From assembly GCF_014647215.1 (NCBI RefSeq), contig NZ_BMOT01000004.1, forward strand, positions 186,001 through 250,000: a DNA stretch of 64,000 nt, given 5' to 3'. The first letter of the stretch is position 1, and every line of letters starts with the position of its first letter. The notes below the pieces were generated by a model. The model searched no databases, had not been told where the DNA came from, and worked only from the letters and a program-made list of their open reading frames with translations. The position numbers were made by a program, and so were the translations under genes. Below are positions 9,488-17,016 of this stretch, piece after piece. Source of the stretch: Shewanella aestuarii (GTDB lineage: Bacteria > Pseudomonadota > Gammaproteobacteria > Enterobacterales > Shewanellaceae).

Positions 9488-10585
9488 ATGCCCTCCAAAA
9501 ATTTCATTCTCTTAAGCCTATTGTTAATTTTCGCCAATTCAGTTGAGGCATTACCTTTAGATAAAATAAAGCTACCACAGGGTTTTTCGATTGAAATGTA
9601 CGCTGAGAATATTGAAAATGCCCGTCAAATGGCTTTAGGTGATAATGGAACAGTTTTTGTTGGCAGCCGAAAGGCTGGAAATGTTTATGCCCTAATAGAT
9701 AGTAATAACGACTTTAAGGCTGAGTCGAAAATAATCGTCGCCTCGAATTTATTCATGCCGTCTGGATTAGCTTTCCATGATGGCAGTCTCTATGTTGCAG
9801 AAGTCGATAAAATTTGGCGATATCCCAATATTGAAAAAACGCTACCCCAAATCCCTACACCAGAATTAGTTTATAGCAAACTACCCAACATATCCCACCA
9901 TGGATGGAAATTCATAACATTCGGTCCCGATGGCAAGCTTTATATTCCTGTTGGAGCCCCTTGCAACATTTGTGAAAGTGAATTGCCGTTTGCTAGCATT
10001 TTAAAACTGGATCTTGAAACTAAACAAACAGTCATTGTAGCAAAAGGAGTGCGTAACAGTGTTGGCTTTGACTTTCATCCACAAACAGGTGAATTATGGT
10101 TTACTGATAATGGTCGAGATATGATGGGTGATAATTTACCGGATGATGAATTGAATCGTGTCACTCAACCAGGGCAGCATTTCGGTTTTCCTTATATCCA
10201 TAATACTAATATAGCCGATCCCGAATACCGTAATGTCCAAATAGCAAACCTAAATACACCGCCAGTATTAACACTGGGCGCGCATGTAGCCGCTTTAGGA
10301 ATGATGTTTTATCAAGGTCAGCAATTCCCTGAAAGCTACCAAAATACGATCCTCATTGCCCAACATGGTTCTTGGAATCGTAGTAATAAGGTTGGGTATC
10401 GATTAATGCTAGTTGTGTTAGATAACAATCAAGTAAAAAGCTATAAACCATTTGCTACGGGTTGGCTTCAAGGGGAAGAAAGCTGGGGACGTCCGGTTGA
10501 TATAATGATGCTAGATGATGGTTCGATACTGGTTTCAGACGACTTTGCAGATGCCATTTATCGTATTAGCTATGACAAATCATAA
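9488..10585 (+). CDS. Exported PQQ-type sugar/sorbosone dehydrogenase-like protein (GSDH family)
   Basis: A 365-residue protein with a signal peptide (about residues 1-22, ending V-E-A-L-P), then a six-bladed propeller of the glucose/sorbosone dehydrogenase type. Family hallmarks visible are L-P-Q-G-F-S-I-E-M-Y-A at about 30, H-H-G-W-K-F-I-T-F-G-P-D-G-K-L-Y at about 137, G-V-R-N-S-V-G-F-D-F-H-P at about 190 and L-W-F-T-D-N-G-R-D at about 208. Enzymes of this family oxidise sugars or aldehydes in the periplasm using PQQ. The actual substrate and even cofactor use are inference here. RBS AAAGGT precedes the ATG. It is monocistronic, ending in a hairpin shared with the convergent barrel-protein gene. 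Confidence 0.85.
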   Translation: MPSKNFILLSLLLIFANSVEALPLDKIKLPQGFSIEMYAENIENARQMALGDNGTVFVGSRKAGNVYALIDSNNDFKAESKIIVASNLFMPSGLAFHDGSLYVAEVDKIWRYPNIEKTLPQIPTPELVYSKLPNISHHGWKFITFGPDGKLYIPVGAPCNICESELPFASILKLDLETKQTVIVAKGVRNSVGFDFHPQTGELWFTDNGRDMMGDNLPDDELNRVTQPGQHFGFPYIHNTNIADPEYRNVQIANLNTPPVLTLGAHVAALGMMFYQGQQFPESYQNTILIAQHGSWNRSNKVGYRLMLVVLDNNQVKSYKPFATGWLQGEESWGRPVDIMMLDDGSILVSDDFADAIYRISYDKS

Positions 10586-10598
10586 TGCTAGCAAATCA

Positions 10599-10626
10599 AT
10601 ATGGGTATCAAAAAAGATACCCATAT
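10599..10626. terminator. Terminator between convergent genes
   Basis: Inverted repeat ATATGGGTATC / GATACCCATAT with a 6-nt A-rich loop. It lies between the stops of the dehydrogenase gene and the barrel-protein gene. Confidence 0.7.
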
Positions 10627-10642
10627 TATCAATTCCAAACGG

Positions 10643-11416
10643 TTAGAAAATCAATTCAACACCCGCAAAGGCACCTTTGAACTGCATATCTTGGGTGGTT
10701 CCAGAAAAACGATTAACGTCAAAGTTAAAGTCACGGTAACCGACACGAATAAGCGTATCTAACGCAACACCATCAAACTGCCAACCTAAACCAGCACTGT
10801 AATCATGCACACCGTTTTCATCAACACCAATCATGATATCTGCAAAGCCAAATAATCCTAGACCAGGCACACCAACTTGCGCGCTGCCGTAAGCCATCAC
10901 CACACCACTGTCGATATCGCGTTGTGTTGCAGTGCGGGTTAACTCGCTTCCAGCTAAACCGTCAACACGCAGTGAACCGTGCATTTGCTTATAAGCCGCA
11001 CCTAAATCTAATGCAACTAAATCGTTGTCTAAAATTTCGTAATACAGCACAAAATCAGTATTACTGAGGTCATTGTATACGGTAGATGCACCTGTAAAAT
11101 TCACTTCATTGAAGTAAAAATCACTGCTGTCTTTAGACGCTGAAGCCTCTAAACGATTCTCACGGATCTTCAAATTAGGCACTAACGGGATTGGATGCTC
11201 AATAGCAACCCATACACTGCCTTGGGTTTCAGAGCCATAATCATAATTTTGCGCAGGACCTGTGGCATTGCCAAGATTGCTATCAGCATTAAAAGTACCC
11301 GATGCATCCGTATTCCAGATATCACCACCAACTTTAAAGCCCACAACAGTAGCAGCTTGCGCTGAAGTTACACTTAACAGACCAAATAAGGCTGTTGCTG
11401 CAAGAGTTTTGTTCAT
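10643..11416 (-). CDS. Outer-membrane beta-barrel protein, TIGR04219-like
   Basis: A 257-residue exported protein. A Sec signal peptide (residues 1-21, ending A-Q-A-A) is followed by alternating hydrophobic/polar strands with aromatic girdle residues. The C-terminus ends in a barrel signature with terminal Phe (F-A-G-V-E-L-I-F). V-V-G-F-K-V-G-G-D-I-W at the mature N-terminus resembles the TIGR04219 outer-membrane family common in Shewanella and Vibrio (recognition from memory). Function unknown. It follows the DUF2333 gene by 2 bp, and its ribosome site (AGGGAT) overlaps that gene's stop, so it is the last gene of a likely operon: PCu(A)C, DUF2333, barrel. Confidence 0.82.
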   Translation of the reverse strand: MNKTLAATALFGLLSVTSAQAATVVGFKVGGDIWNTDASGTFNADSNLGNATGPAQNYDYGSETQGSVWVAIEHPIPLVPNLKIRENRLEASASKDSSDFYFNEVNFTGASTVYNDLSNTDFVLYYEILDNDLVALDLGAAYKQMHGSLRVDGLAGSELTRTATQRDIDSGVVMAYGSAQVGVPGLGLFGFADIMIGVDENGVHDYSAGLGWQFDGVALDTLIRVGYRDFNFDVNRFSGTTQDMQFKGAFAGVELIF

Positions 11417-11418
11417 TG

Positions 11419-12390
11419 TTATCCCTGTGAAAGTAAATTAGTTAAATCAATTACTGCGGCGTTTGCACGCGAAATATAGTTAGCCATAACAAGTGAATGG
11501 TTTGCGACTAAACCAAAGCCATCGCCATTCAATACCATTGGGCTCCAAACTGTTTGCTGAGTAGCTTCTAGCTCTCGAATAATCTGTCTTAAGCTAACTT
11601 CAGCATTTTTCTTTTCTAGCACATCAGCAAAATCCACTTCTACTGCGCGCATAAAGTTTAATAAGGCCCATGCTGAGCCTCGACTTTCGTAAAATACATC
11701 ATCAATTTTCCACCAGCTGGTTTTAATTTCATCGCTCATGGCTGAAGGTGTAGATTGACGAGCGGCAGTGTCACCGGCTAAATCGGTGTTTAATCTGTCT
11801 TGTCCTACGCTGGCGGACAAGCGCTGTGAAATACTACCTAAGCGTTTTTGCACTTCTTTTAACCATTCATTTAGGTTGTCTGCTCGGGCATAAAACTGTG
11901 CTGAAGGATTATCAGAGTCACTAATTCTTGCTTGATAAAGCTTAAATAATTTAATGGCATCCGTGTACTCACTTTCAGCACTTGGCACTAACCAGCTGGT
12001 GTGCTCAATATTTAGCTTTGAATGTGCTGCGGATAAATCAGTATCTGCGGCTGATTGTGATTGAGAGCGGCTAAACTCTTTGCGCATAACTAATGCTAAA
12101 TCACGCGCTTGCTCAAGGGCACCAAACTCGAACGCTGGCATATTGTCCATCAAGACTGAAGGGGGCATCATATCATTTGATAACCAACCACCGGGTTTAT
12201 CCAACAAGGTTTCCATGGTGACGATCAATGATTGAGTTGTGGCATAGCCAACGATTAATCTCCCCTGTTCATTTTGCAATGCTTCAGGTTCTATTGGATC
12301 GGGTTCAATACTCCACCACACACTCACAGCGTAGCCAATTAAACCCGCTATCGCGGCGATAGATAGTACTTTATTCCTTGTAAACTGCAT
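11419..12390 (-). CDS. DUF2333 family protein
   Basis: A 323-residue protein with one N-terminal membrane segment (about residues 10-27) and an otherwise soluble, presumably periplasmic part. Family signatures visible are the P-G-G-W-L-S-N-D and M-P-P-S-V-L-M-D-N run (about 66-84), F-S-R-S-Q-S-Q-S (about 110), F-Y-A-R-A-D-N-L (about 167) and G-S-I-S-Q-R-L-S-A-S-V-G (about 185). These are the stretches I associate with DUF2333; its role is not known. The start is taken as the ATG at 12390, 8 nt after AAGGAG; a TTG one codon upstream is less likely. It sits between a copper chaperone and an outer-membrane barrel gene, which suggests an envelope role (inference). Confidence 0.85.
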   Translation of the reverse strand: MQFTRNKVLSIAAIAGLIGYAVSVWWSIEPDPIEPEALQNEQGRLIVGYATTQSLIVTMETLLDKPGGWLSNDMMPPSVLMDNMPAFEFGALEQARDLALVMRKEFSRSQSQSAADTDLSAAHSKLNIEHTSWLVPSAESEYTDAIKLFKLYQARISDSDNPSAQFYARADNLNEWLKEVQKRLGSISQRLSASVGQDRLNTDLAGDTAARQSTPSAMSDEIKTSWWKIDDVFYESRGSAWALLNFMRAVEVDFADVLEKKNAEVSLRQIIRELEATQQTVWSPMVLNGDGFGLVANHSLVMANYISRANAAVIDLTNLLSQG

Positions 12391-12402
12391 CAATACGACT
12401 CC

Positions 12403-12891
12403 TTAATGATGGTGATGATGTTCGCTATGATCTTGATGCGATGAGTCAGCATTTTTCAATACAGGCAATGCCACCTGTAATTGCTGCTCATTATCAAATA
12501 TCAATGTTAATTCAACCTTATCGTTTTCAGCTAATGGCGCATTTAATCCTAAGATCATAATGTGATCTCCTGACGGCTTTAATGCTAAAGCACCATGAGA
12601 AGCTATTGTAAAGCTTTCTACCTGGCGCATTTTTACCATGCCATTTTCATCAACTATAGTATGTAATTGCGCTTCTTTTGCGGCTGGGGTTGTCACGGAA
12701 ATTAATTTTACTGGGTCATTAGCATGGTTTTCTAATGTTAAGTATGCCGCGGTATTTGGCACAGAGGCAGGCATCGCCCGCACATGACCGTCAACTAAAA
12801 TGACATTGGCACTGGCGGCAAATGATACTGACGTAAGCACTAAAAAACTAAACAAGTGTTTGAATATTACTTTCAATGTCTTAAACTCCAT
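12403..12891 (-). CDS. PCu(A)C-type periplasmic copper chaperone with His-rich tail
   Basis: A 162-residue exported protein with a signal peptide (residues 1 to about 29, ending S-A-N). A single PCu(A)C domain follows. The metal ligands of this family are His and Met residues spread along the domain. Here A-Q-L-H-T (about 92), M-V-K-M-R (about 100-105) and G-D-H-I-M-I-L (about 127) fit the H-x10-M-x21-H-x-M pattern (family knowledge). The C-terminus adds a His-rich tail, H-Q-D-H-S-E followed by five His, a plausible extra Cu site. PCu(A)C proteins deliver copper, commonly to cytochrome oxidase. RBS AGGGATTAA precedes the ATG. It is divergent from the enoyl-CoA hydratase gene with only 35 bp between them. 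Confidence 0.88.
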   Translation of the reverse strand: MEFKTLKVIFKHLFSFLVLTSVSFAASANVILVDGHVRAMPASVPNTAAYLTLENHANDPVKLISVTTPAAKEAQLHTIVDENGMVKMRQVESFTIASHGALALKPSGDHIMILGLNAPLAENDKVELTLIFDNEQQLQVALPVLKNADSSHQDHSEHHHHH

Positions 12892-12926
12892 TTAATCCCT
12901 GCTCGTGTTCACAAAGGAAACTACGA

Positions 12927-13667
12927 ATGAGTCTTATAAAAATGCGTGATGAACAAGGTGTTCGTATCATCAGCTTTAATCGTCCAGACAAGCGCAATGC
13001 TTTTAATCTAGAGATGTATCAACAACTCACAGAATACCTTATTGAAGGCGATAGCAACAACGAGATTCGTGCCTTTATGTTACATGGCGAAGGGAATTGC
13101 TTTACCGCAGGTAATGATATCGCTGATTTTTTACAAAGTGGCGACTTAAATGAGGATCATCCAACGGTTAAGTTTCTATTCTGCCTCGTTGATTTGAAAA
13201 AGCCCTTAGTTGCCGCAGTATCTGGTGCAGCGGTAGGTATTGGCACGACCTTATTACTACACTGCGATTTAGTCTATGCCGACAATAGTGCTAAATTTCA
13301 AATGCCTTTTGTTAATCTAGCATTAGTGCCTGAAGCGGCATCAAGCTTATTATTACCCTTAATCGTAGGTCAACAAAAAGCGGCGGAATTGATTCTATTA
13401 GGTGATGCATTTAATGCTGCAACAGCCTGTGAATTAAATATTATCAATCAGGTGGTGGAAACTGACGTGGTTGAATTTGCACTGACTAAAGCTAAAAGAT
13501 TAGCCAGCCAACCACCTGAATCACTACAAGCATCTCGCCTGCTGCTTCGCTACAACCAACAGCAAGTTAAACAACAAATGCAGCTAGAACTGGTTCATTT
13601 TGGACAGCGTTTAAAAAGTGATGAATCGAAAAAGCTGTTCCAAGCATTCTTAAGTAAATCATCGTAA
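12927..13667 (+). CDS. Enoyl-CoA hydratase/isomerase family protein
   Basis: A 246-residue cytoplasmic crotonase-fold protein. Motifs visible are F-N-R-P-D-K-R-N-A-F-N near residue 17, the oxyanion-hole segment G-N-C-F-T-A-G-N-D-I (about 52) and A-A-V-S-G-A-A-V-G-I-G-T-T-L-L-L-H-C-D (about 91-110). The acidic position in N-L-A-L-V-P-E-A-A-S-S (about 131) is closer to delta3-delta2-enoyl-CoA isomerases than to classical hydratases (inference), so isomerase is a fair alternative. AAAGGAA precedes the ATG. It is a stand-alone gene with no other fatty-acid gene nearby; the substrate is unknown. Confidence 0.85.
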   Translation: MSLIKMRDEQGVRIISFNRPDKRNAFNLEMYQQLTEYLIEGDSNNEIRAFMLHGEGNCFTAGNDIADFLQSGDLNEDHPTVKFLFCLVDLKKPLVAAVSGAAVGIGTTLLLHCDLVYADNSAKFQMPFVNLALVPEAASSLLLPLIVGQQKAAELILLGDAFNAATACELNIINQVVETDVVEFALTKAKRLASQPPESLQASRLLLRYNQQQVKQQMQLELVHFGQRLKSDESKKLFQAFLSKSS

Positions 13668-13719
13668 TCATTTGTACAGCATTGATACTATTCGGACGTG
13701 GCTGATATTACTGCCAGTC

Positions 13720-13761
13720 ATTGCTTTTTCATTCAATGATTTGTTCGAATGAAAAAGCAAT
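13720..13761. terminator. Long hairpin between convergent hydratase and PspC genes
   Basis: A 15-bp inverted repeat, ATTGCTTTTTCATTC with GAATGAAAAAGCAAT, separated by about 12 nt. Its right arm touches the stop codon of the PspC-domain gene. It probably ends transcription from both sides. Confidence 0.7.
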
Positions 13762-13961
13762 TAATAGTGTGGAGACTTTTTATCAAGTAACACAGATAAC
13801 ACTAAATATGCAACAAGGGTGACAACTGGATTAGCTAATAAAATCAGCATGCTGATAACTCGAACCCACATCACCGACCAGCCAAATTGTTTCGCGAAAT
13901 AGTGACATACACCAGAAACAATTTTAGGCTTGTCGATGAGTTTCTCTACTAATTTTTCCAT
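13761..13961 (-). CDS. PspC-domain small membrane protein
   Basis: A 66-residue protein with the PspC signature: K-I-V-S-G-V-C-H-Y-F-A-K-Q-F-G-W (about 12-28) followed by one or two membrane segments (V-R-V-I-S-M-L-I-L-L-A-N-P-V-V-T-L-V-A-Y). PspC proteins sense or relay envelope stress with PspA/PspB in enterobacteria; here there is no pspA or pspB beside it, so its role is open. The frame can be extended upstream to a TTG, but the ATG at 13961, 5 nt behind AAGGA, is clearly better. It is the third gene of a tight minus-strand cluster with a 47-residue membrane protein and an exported 102-residue protein. Confidence 0.85.
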   Translation of the reverse strand: MEKLVEKLIDKPKIVSGVCHYFAKQFGWSVMWVRVISMLILLANPVVTLVAYLVLSVLLDKKSPHY

Positions 13962-13988
13962 TGTATTCCTTAATTTCTTATTCAAAAC

Positions 13989-14132
13989 TTAAACATTATC
14001 AGTTGATTTATTGGGTATGATTTGCAGCTTAGTGAGCAAGTTGGCGATGACAGCGCAACAAATAAAACTCATTAACGGTAGCAACAAGATTGCTAGCAAA
14101 GGCATCACCATTCCAAGGGGGTCAACAAACAT
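13989..14132 (-). CDS. Unrecognised 47-residue hydrophobic membrane protein
   Basis: A short gene between the exported 102-residue protein and the PspC gene. It starts at an ATG (14132) only 2 bp after the upstream stop (14135) and ends 27 bp before the PspC start. The product begins M-F-V-D-P-L-G-M-V-M-P, has one long hydrophobic helix with a Cys pair (S-F-I-C-C-A-V-I-A-N), and ends in a short polar tail (N-K-S-T-D-N-V). Its placement, lack of gaps and membrane-like composition support a real gene, translationally coupled to its upstream neighbour. I do not recognise a family; it does not look like PspB. Confidence 0.6.
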   Translation of the reverse strand: MFVDPLGMVMPLLAILLLPLMSFICCAVIANLLTKLQIIPNKSTDNV

Positions 14133-14134
14133 CA

Positions 14135-14443
14135 TTACTTTTGACTCACTGTGGTTACTGATTGTTCTGCATCATCACTCGCAAGCAACGGTGCTTGGGT
14201 GTCAGTATTAACATCAAAAATTTGTTCTGCGATTTGAGTTCTCAATGACAATACAAACTCTTGCTTAGCTGACACAAACAAATCTTGGCTGGCTTGTGAA
14301 ATATTTTGCTCAAGTACATTTAAGGTATCTTGTACCATTGTGTCATTTGCTTCTGCAGCCACACTACTTGCTGACATCATTACGGCAACAATAGCTGCAC
14401 CAGCGATACGATTTAAACGACCTTTAGAATTAGAGTTAAACAT
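14135..14443 (-). CDS. Exported hypothetical protein, first gene of the PspC cluster
   Basis: A 102-residue protein with an N-terminal signal sequence (basic N-terminus, hydrophobic core A-G-A-A-I-V-A-V-M-M-S-A-S-S-V-A-A, cleavage probably near residue 30). A mainly helical acidic part follows (D-T-L-N-V-L-E-Q-N-I-S-Q-A-S-Q-D-L-F-V-S), with a low-complexity, Thr/Val/Ser-rich C-terminus. I do not recognise a domain. The ATG has a good ribosome site (AAAAGGAAG, 6 nt away). The order of this gene, the 47-residue membrane protein and PspC, with almost no gaps, suggests one operon. A periplasmic partner in envelope-stress sensing is a guess from context only. Confidence 0.65.
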   Translation of the reverse strand: MFNSNSKGRLNRIAGAAIVAVMMSASSVAAEANDTMVQDTLNVLEQNISQASQDLFVSAKQEFVLSLRTQIAEQIFDVNTDTQAPLLASDDAEQSVTTVSQK

Positions 14444-14681
14444 GATGGCTTCCTTTTCTGTTCAGTGTGCAACGAAAACCTTTTTCATTGCGGGACACCT
14501 TAGGTATTACAAACCTTGTGCCAACTTTCAAAATAAATTTTAAACCACTAATTATTAACAATAAAAAATCAAAACCAAGCAAAAACCATCTTTAAGACTC
14601 GCTAACAAAAAGAACAAAAAACGAACAATTGGTAAAATTAACCACTAAGGTTAGTCAATTAGACCAACATGATTTTTAAGC

Positions 14682-14707
14682 AAAAAAAAGCGCTCAAATG
14701 AGCGCTT
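14682..14707 (-). terminator. dusA terminator
   Basis: AAGCGCTC / GAGCGCTT hairpin with a 4-nt loop. Read on the minus strand it is followed by a run of T (A-run at 14682-14689). It lies 33 bp past the dusA stop. Confidence 0.85.
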
Positions 14708-14739
14708 AATTCTGGGTTTATTATCGCTAAAAATGTTTG

Positions 14740-15768
14740 TTAGCTAGGCGCATTTTCATTCATCAATGCAATTGCACCTTTAACAACTTCAATTCCTGCA
14801 CCTGTCTTGTGAGCGTTTTCGCTTAAGTAACGGCGCCAGCTTCTTGAGCCTGGTAATCCCTGAAACAACCCTATCATATGGCGAGTGACATGATTTAAAC
14901 GTCCGCCTTGTTGAATGTGTCGCTCAATATAAGGCAACATTAATTCAATCACTTCTTCACGACTTAATTGCGGTTTATCATTCTGGTACAACAGCTGATC
15001 AACTTGGCTTAAAATATATGGGTTGTGATACGCTTCGCGCCCAACCATCACGCCATCTACATGCTGTAGATGTACTTTCGCCTGTTCTAAACTTGTCACA
15101 CCACCGTTGATACTGATATTTAAATGAGGGTAATCACGTTTTAATTGATATACGCGATCATAATCTAATGGCGGGATCTCGCGATTTTCTTTCGGGCTTA
15201 ATCCTTGCAGCCAGGCTTTACGGGCATGAATAGTAAAATCAGTACAGCCTTTGTCACTCACCACATCAATAAAGCGTGTAAGAAACTCATAACTGTCTTG
15301 CTCATCAATCCCAATACGAGTTTTAACCGTAATAGGAATATCAGCGACCTGTTTCATGGCATCCACGCTTTGTGCAACTAATTCTGGTTCGCCCATTAAA
15401 CATGCGCCAAAACGCCCATTTTGAACACGATCAGAGGGACAACCCACATTAATGTTTACTTCATCATAACCACGTTCAGCCGCCAACTTGGCACAATGAG
15501 CCAAATCTTTAGGATTCGATCCCCCTAATTGCAATGCCAATGGGTGTTCTTCTTCGTTGTATGCGAGATAGTCCCCGTTACCATAAATAATAGCTCCCGT
15601 TGTCACCATCTCGGTATACAACAAGGTATTAGCAGACATAAGGCGAGCAAAATAACGATAATGGCGATCAGTCCAATCAAGCATCGGGGCAATGCTAAAG
15701 GTGCGATCTATTACATTCGTTAGTGTATCTGGCTTTGGCGCTGTTTTTACTAAATTCATCTTACTCAC
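14740..15768 (-). CDS. dusA: tRNA-dihydrouridine(20/20a) synthase DusA
   Basis: FMN-dependent TIM-barrel enzyme that reduces uridine to dihydrouridine in the tRNA D-loop, NADPH-dependent; 342 residues or a few fewer. [11 protein letters not shown] begins the FMN site. [18 protein letters not shown] carries the catalytic Cys of the Dus family, and L-N-I-S-I-N-G-G-V the phosphate site. The start is uncertain: GTG at 15768 or ATG three codons later, neither with a strong ribosome site. The 5' end lies inside the scar of an integrated island. A displaced alternative dusA start (17017-17073) shows that the first 20-30 codons now in use were probably brought in by the island. The gene looks intact. 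Confidence 0.95.
   Translation of the reverse strand: MSKMNLVKTAPKPDTLTNVIDRTFSIAPMLDWTDRHYRYFARLMSANTLLYTEMVTTGAIIYGNGDYLAYNEEEHPLALQLGGSNPKDLAHCAKLAAERGYDEVNINVGCPSDRVQNGRFGACLMGEPELVAQSVDAMKQVADIPITVKTRIGIDEQDSYEFLTRFIDVVSDKGCTDFTIHARKAWLQGLSPKENREIPPLDYDRVYQLKRDYPHLNISINGGVTSLEQAKVHLQHVDGVMVGREAYHNPYILSQVDQLLYQNDKPQLSREEVIELMLPYIERHIQQGGRLNHVTRHMIGLFQGLPGSRSWRRYLSENAHKTGAGIEVVKGAIALMNENAPS
15673..15702. other. Left attachment site of the dusA island (attL, within dusA)
   Basis: The dusA segment encoding [10 protein letters not shown] is matched by a diverged duplicate at 17017-17046 encoding T-F-S-I-A-P-I-L-D-W. Homology stops after the Trp codon at both places, as expected for a recombination junction. 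Integration at the 5' end of dusA by a dedicated family of tyrosine recombinases is established. The exact crossover base cannot be fixed. Confidence 0.7.
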
Positions 15769-15812
15769 ATTTCGAGTTATTTTTACACGTTTTCATACGT
15801 TTTTAGTTGCAT

Positions 15813-15862
15813 GGGGAACCTATAGGGAACCATAATAGATTGGACTATGGTAACGGGGAACC
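15813..15862. repeat. GGGGAACC repeats, left end of the dusA island
   Basis: GGGGAACCTATAGGGAACC at 15813-15831 and GGGGAACC at 15855-15862. The same composite and single motifs occur at the other end (16921-16968). They are probably arm-type integrase binding sites, inferred from their position just inside each att junction. Confidence 0.6.
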
Positions 15863-15869
15863 CGAGCAA

Positions 15870-16198
15870 ATGGCGCCTTACAGTATTCAAAAACGCGATA
15901 AAGCTGACGGTACAAGTAAGTATCGCTGCTTAATACGGGTCAAGAAAAAAGGCAGCATAGTTTACAGTGATCATAGAACATTTTCAAAGTTAGCACCTGC
16001 GGAATCATGGGCTAAACATGAAGTGGGTAAATTAGAGTCGGAAGGCATTCCAAATCCGAGTTCTGGTGAGATGCCACTGCGTGAGGTTATAGTCAAATAT
16101 ATTGATGATCCTCATGTGCACTAGGCCGAACTAAACTCTATGTGCTTAAGCTTTTAGCTGATAGTGAAATTGGTAAAATCATTTTCATTTATATTTGA
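15870..16198 (+). pseudogene. dusA-type site-specific integrase, N-terminal remnant with frameshift
   Basis: The frame from ATG 15870 reads M-A-P-Y-S-I-Q-K-R-D-K-A-D-G-T-S-K-Y-R-C, then a conserved-looking arm-binding domain ending V-K-Y-I-D-D-P-H-V-H, and stops at 16122. One base over, the protein continues G-R-T-K-L-Y-V-L-K-L-L-A-D-S-E-I-G-K-I, the sequence expected next in dusA-type tyrosine recombinases. A single-base loss therefore explains the stop. After about 16180 the similarity ends and all core-binding and catalytic domains (R-H-R-Y) are missing. The gene was thus both frameshifted and deleted. A longer frame back to 15807 runs through the GGGGAACC repeats and is unlikely to be the true start. 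It diverges from dusA. Confidence 0.8.
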
Positions 16199-16370
16199 CT
16201 CGTACATACACCACTGTTTTTTCTACATCAAACCATGTATCAACATTAACAGGATTGGATGCGTCATCTGCAAACTGGGCAAAATCGAGATCCGTCAAAT
16301 CGTATTCACAAATTATCGATGGCTCAAAAACGAAAATATTAAGAATGGCGACAATCGAAAGTAACACCAC
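16185..16370 (-). CDS. Possible small membrane protein, dusA-island remnant
   Basis: A 61-codon frame with a GTG start, downstream of the DUF4124 gene on the same strand. It reads one hydrophobic helix (V-L-L-S-I-V-A-I-L-N-I-F-V-F), then an acidic stretch (D-L-T-D-L-D-F-A-Q-F-A-D-D-A). The frame is open further upstream (F-R-P-V-R-V-A-L-G-V-V) but has no ATG; an ATG-ATG just after the DUF4124 stop is in another frame. It may be a genuine gene with an unusual start or one broken by a small indel near 16380. Its 3' end abuts the truncated integrase. I do not recognise a family. Confidence 0.4.
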   Translation of the reverse strand: MVLLSIVAILNIFVFEPSIICEYDLTDLDFAQFADDASNPVNVDTWFDVEKTVVYVRVKYK

Positions 16371-16404
16371 AACACCAAGTGCTACCCTAACCGGGCGAAA
16401 ACCA

Positions 16405-16881
16405 TCATTGAGTTAACTCAGAGCGAAGTGCTGCAATTTGACGATCAATCGTGCTAACAACCGTATCTGCCTGTTGCATAACCGCTGTCATCTCTTGCGC
16501 TAAGCTTTGCTGCCAAGTAGCACCGGCTAGATTATTATTTGCGTGTTGGCCACGTTCGCGCAGTTCCTTGATTTTGGAATCTCGATCCCTAAACACCTGG
16601 TTTCTGTCTTTTTCAAGATCAGTAATTTCACGTTTAATTTGTTGTTTGCGGATATACGAACTGACTTCTGATTTTTTATCAGAAATAGAAGACTTCAAAG
16701 AAAAGTCATTATTTGATGAGGTTGGTGAGGATACAACGCTACCAACATTACTAAGATCTAAAGGAGTGCTTTCAGCATCACAAGGTTCAGCCTGATACTT
16801 GCCATCAGCACATTTATAAACCTCTGCAGTTGACGCAGAAGAAACCAATAAAAGAAGAATTAAAACTGATTTTCCATCCAT
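16405..16881 (-). CDS. Exported DUF4124-like protein with coiled coil
   Basis: A 158-residue protein. A signal peptide (V-L-I-L-L-L-L-V-S-S-A-S-T-A) is followed by a short Cys-containing domain, V-Y-K-C-A-D-G-K-Y-Q-A-E-P-C, the hallmark of DUF4124. After a Ser-rich linker, a long charged helix (about 75-115, K-R-E-I-T-D-L-E-K-D-R and so on) probably forms a coiled coil. The start at 16881 is chosen because GAGGTG lies 5 nt upstream; an ATG four codons earlier overlaps that ribosome site. It is the only seemingly complete gene left inside the dusA island remnant, so it is probably cargo. Function unknown; a periplasmic location is expected. Confidence 0.75.
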   Translation of the reverse strand: MDGKSVLILLLLVSSASTAEVYKCADGKYQAEPCDAESTPLDLSNVGSVVSSPTSSNNDFSLKSSISDKKSEVSSYIRKQQIKREITDLEKDRNQVFRDRDSKIKELRERGQHANNNLAGATWQQSLAQEMTAVMQQADTVVSTIDRQIAALRSELTQ

Positions 16882-16920
16882 AGAACACCTCATTAATTAG
16901 CATGACTAACTTACATTAAC

Positions 16921-16968
16921 GGGGAACCAAAATCCATCAAAACACAAACGGGGAACATATAGGGAACC
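16921..16968. repeat. GGGGAACC repeats, right end of the dusA island
   Basis: GGGGAACC at 16921-16928 and GGGGAACATATAGGGAACC at 16950-16968. Compared with the left group at 15813-15862, the single and composite motifs occur in the opposite order. Confidence 0.6.
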
Positions 16969-17016
16969 AAGACACAAGCAGGCTCATATAAAACAACCAC
17001 TTAAATCAATATCAAA

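Noticed and set aside
13962..13985. Upstream TTG start for the PspC gene
   Set aside because: The ATG at 13961 has AAGGA at proper spacing; the extension would include the ribosome site.
16195..16416. Plus-strand frame inside the dusA island
   Set aside because: It is the antisense of the 61-codon minus-strand frame, with no ribosome site. The minus-strand reading has a better membrane-helix pattern.
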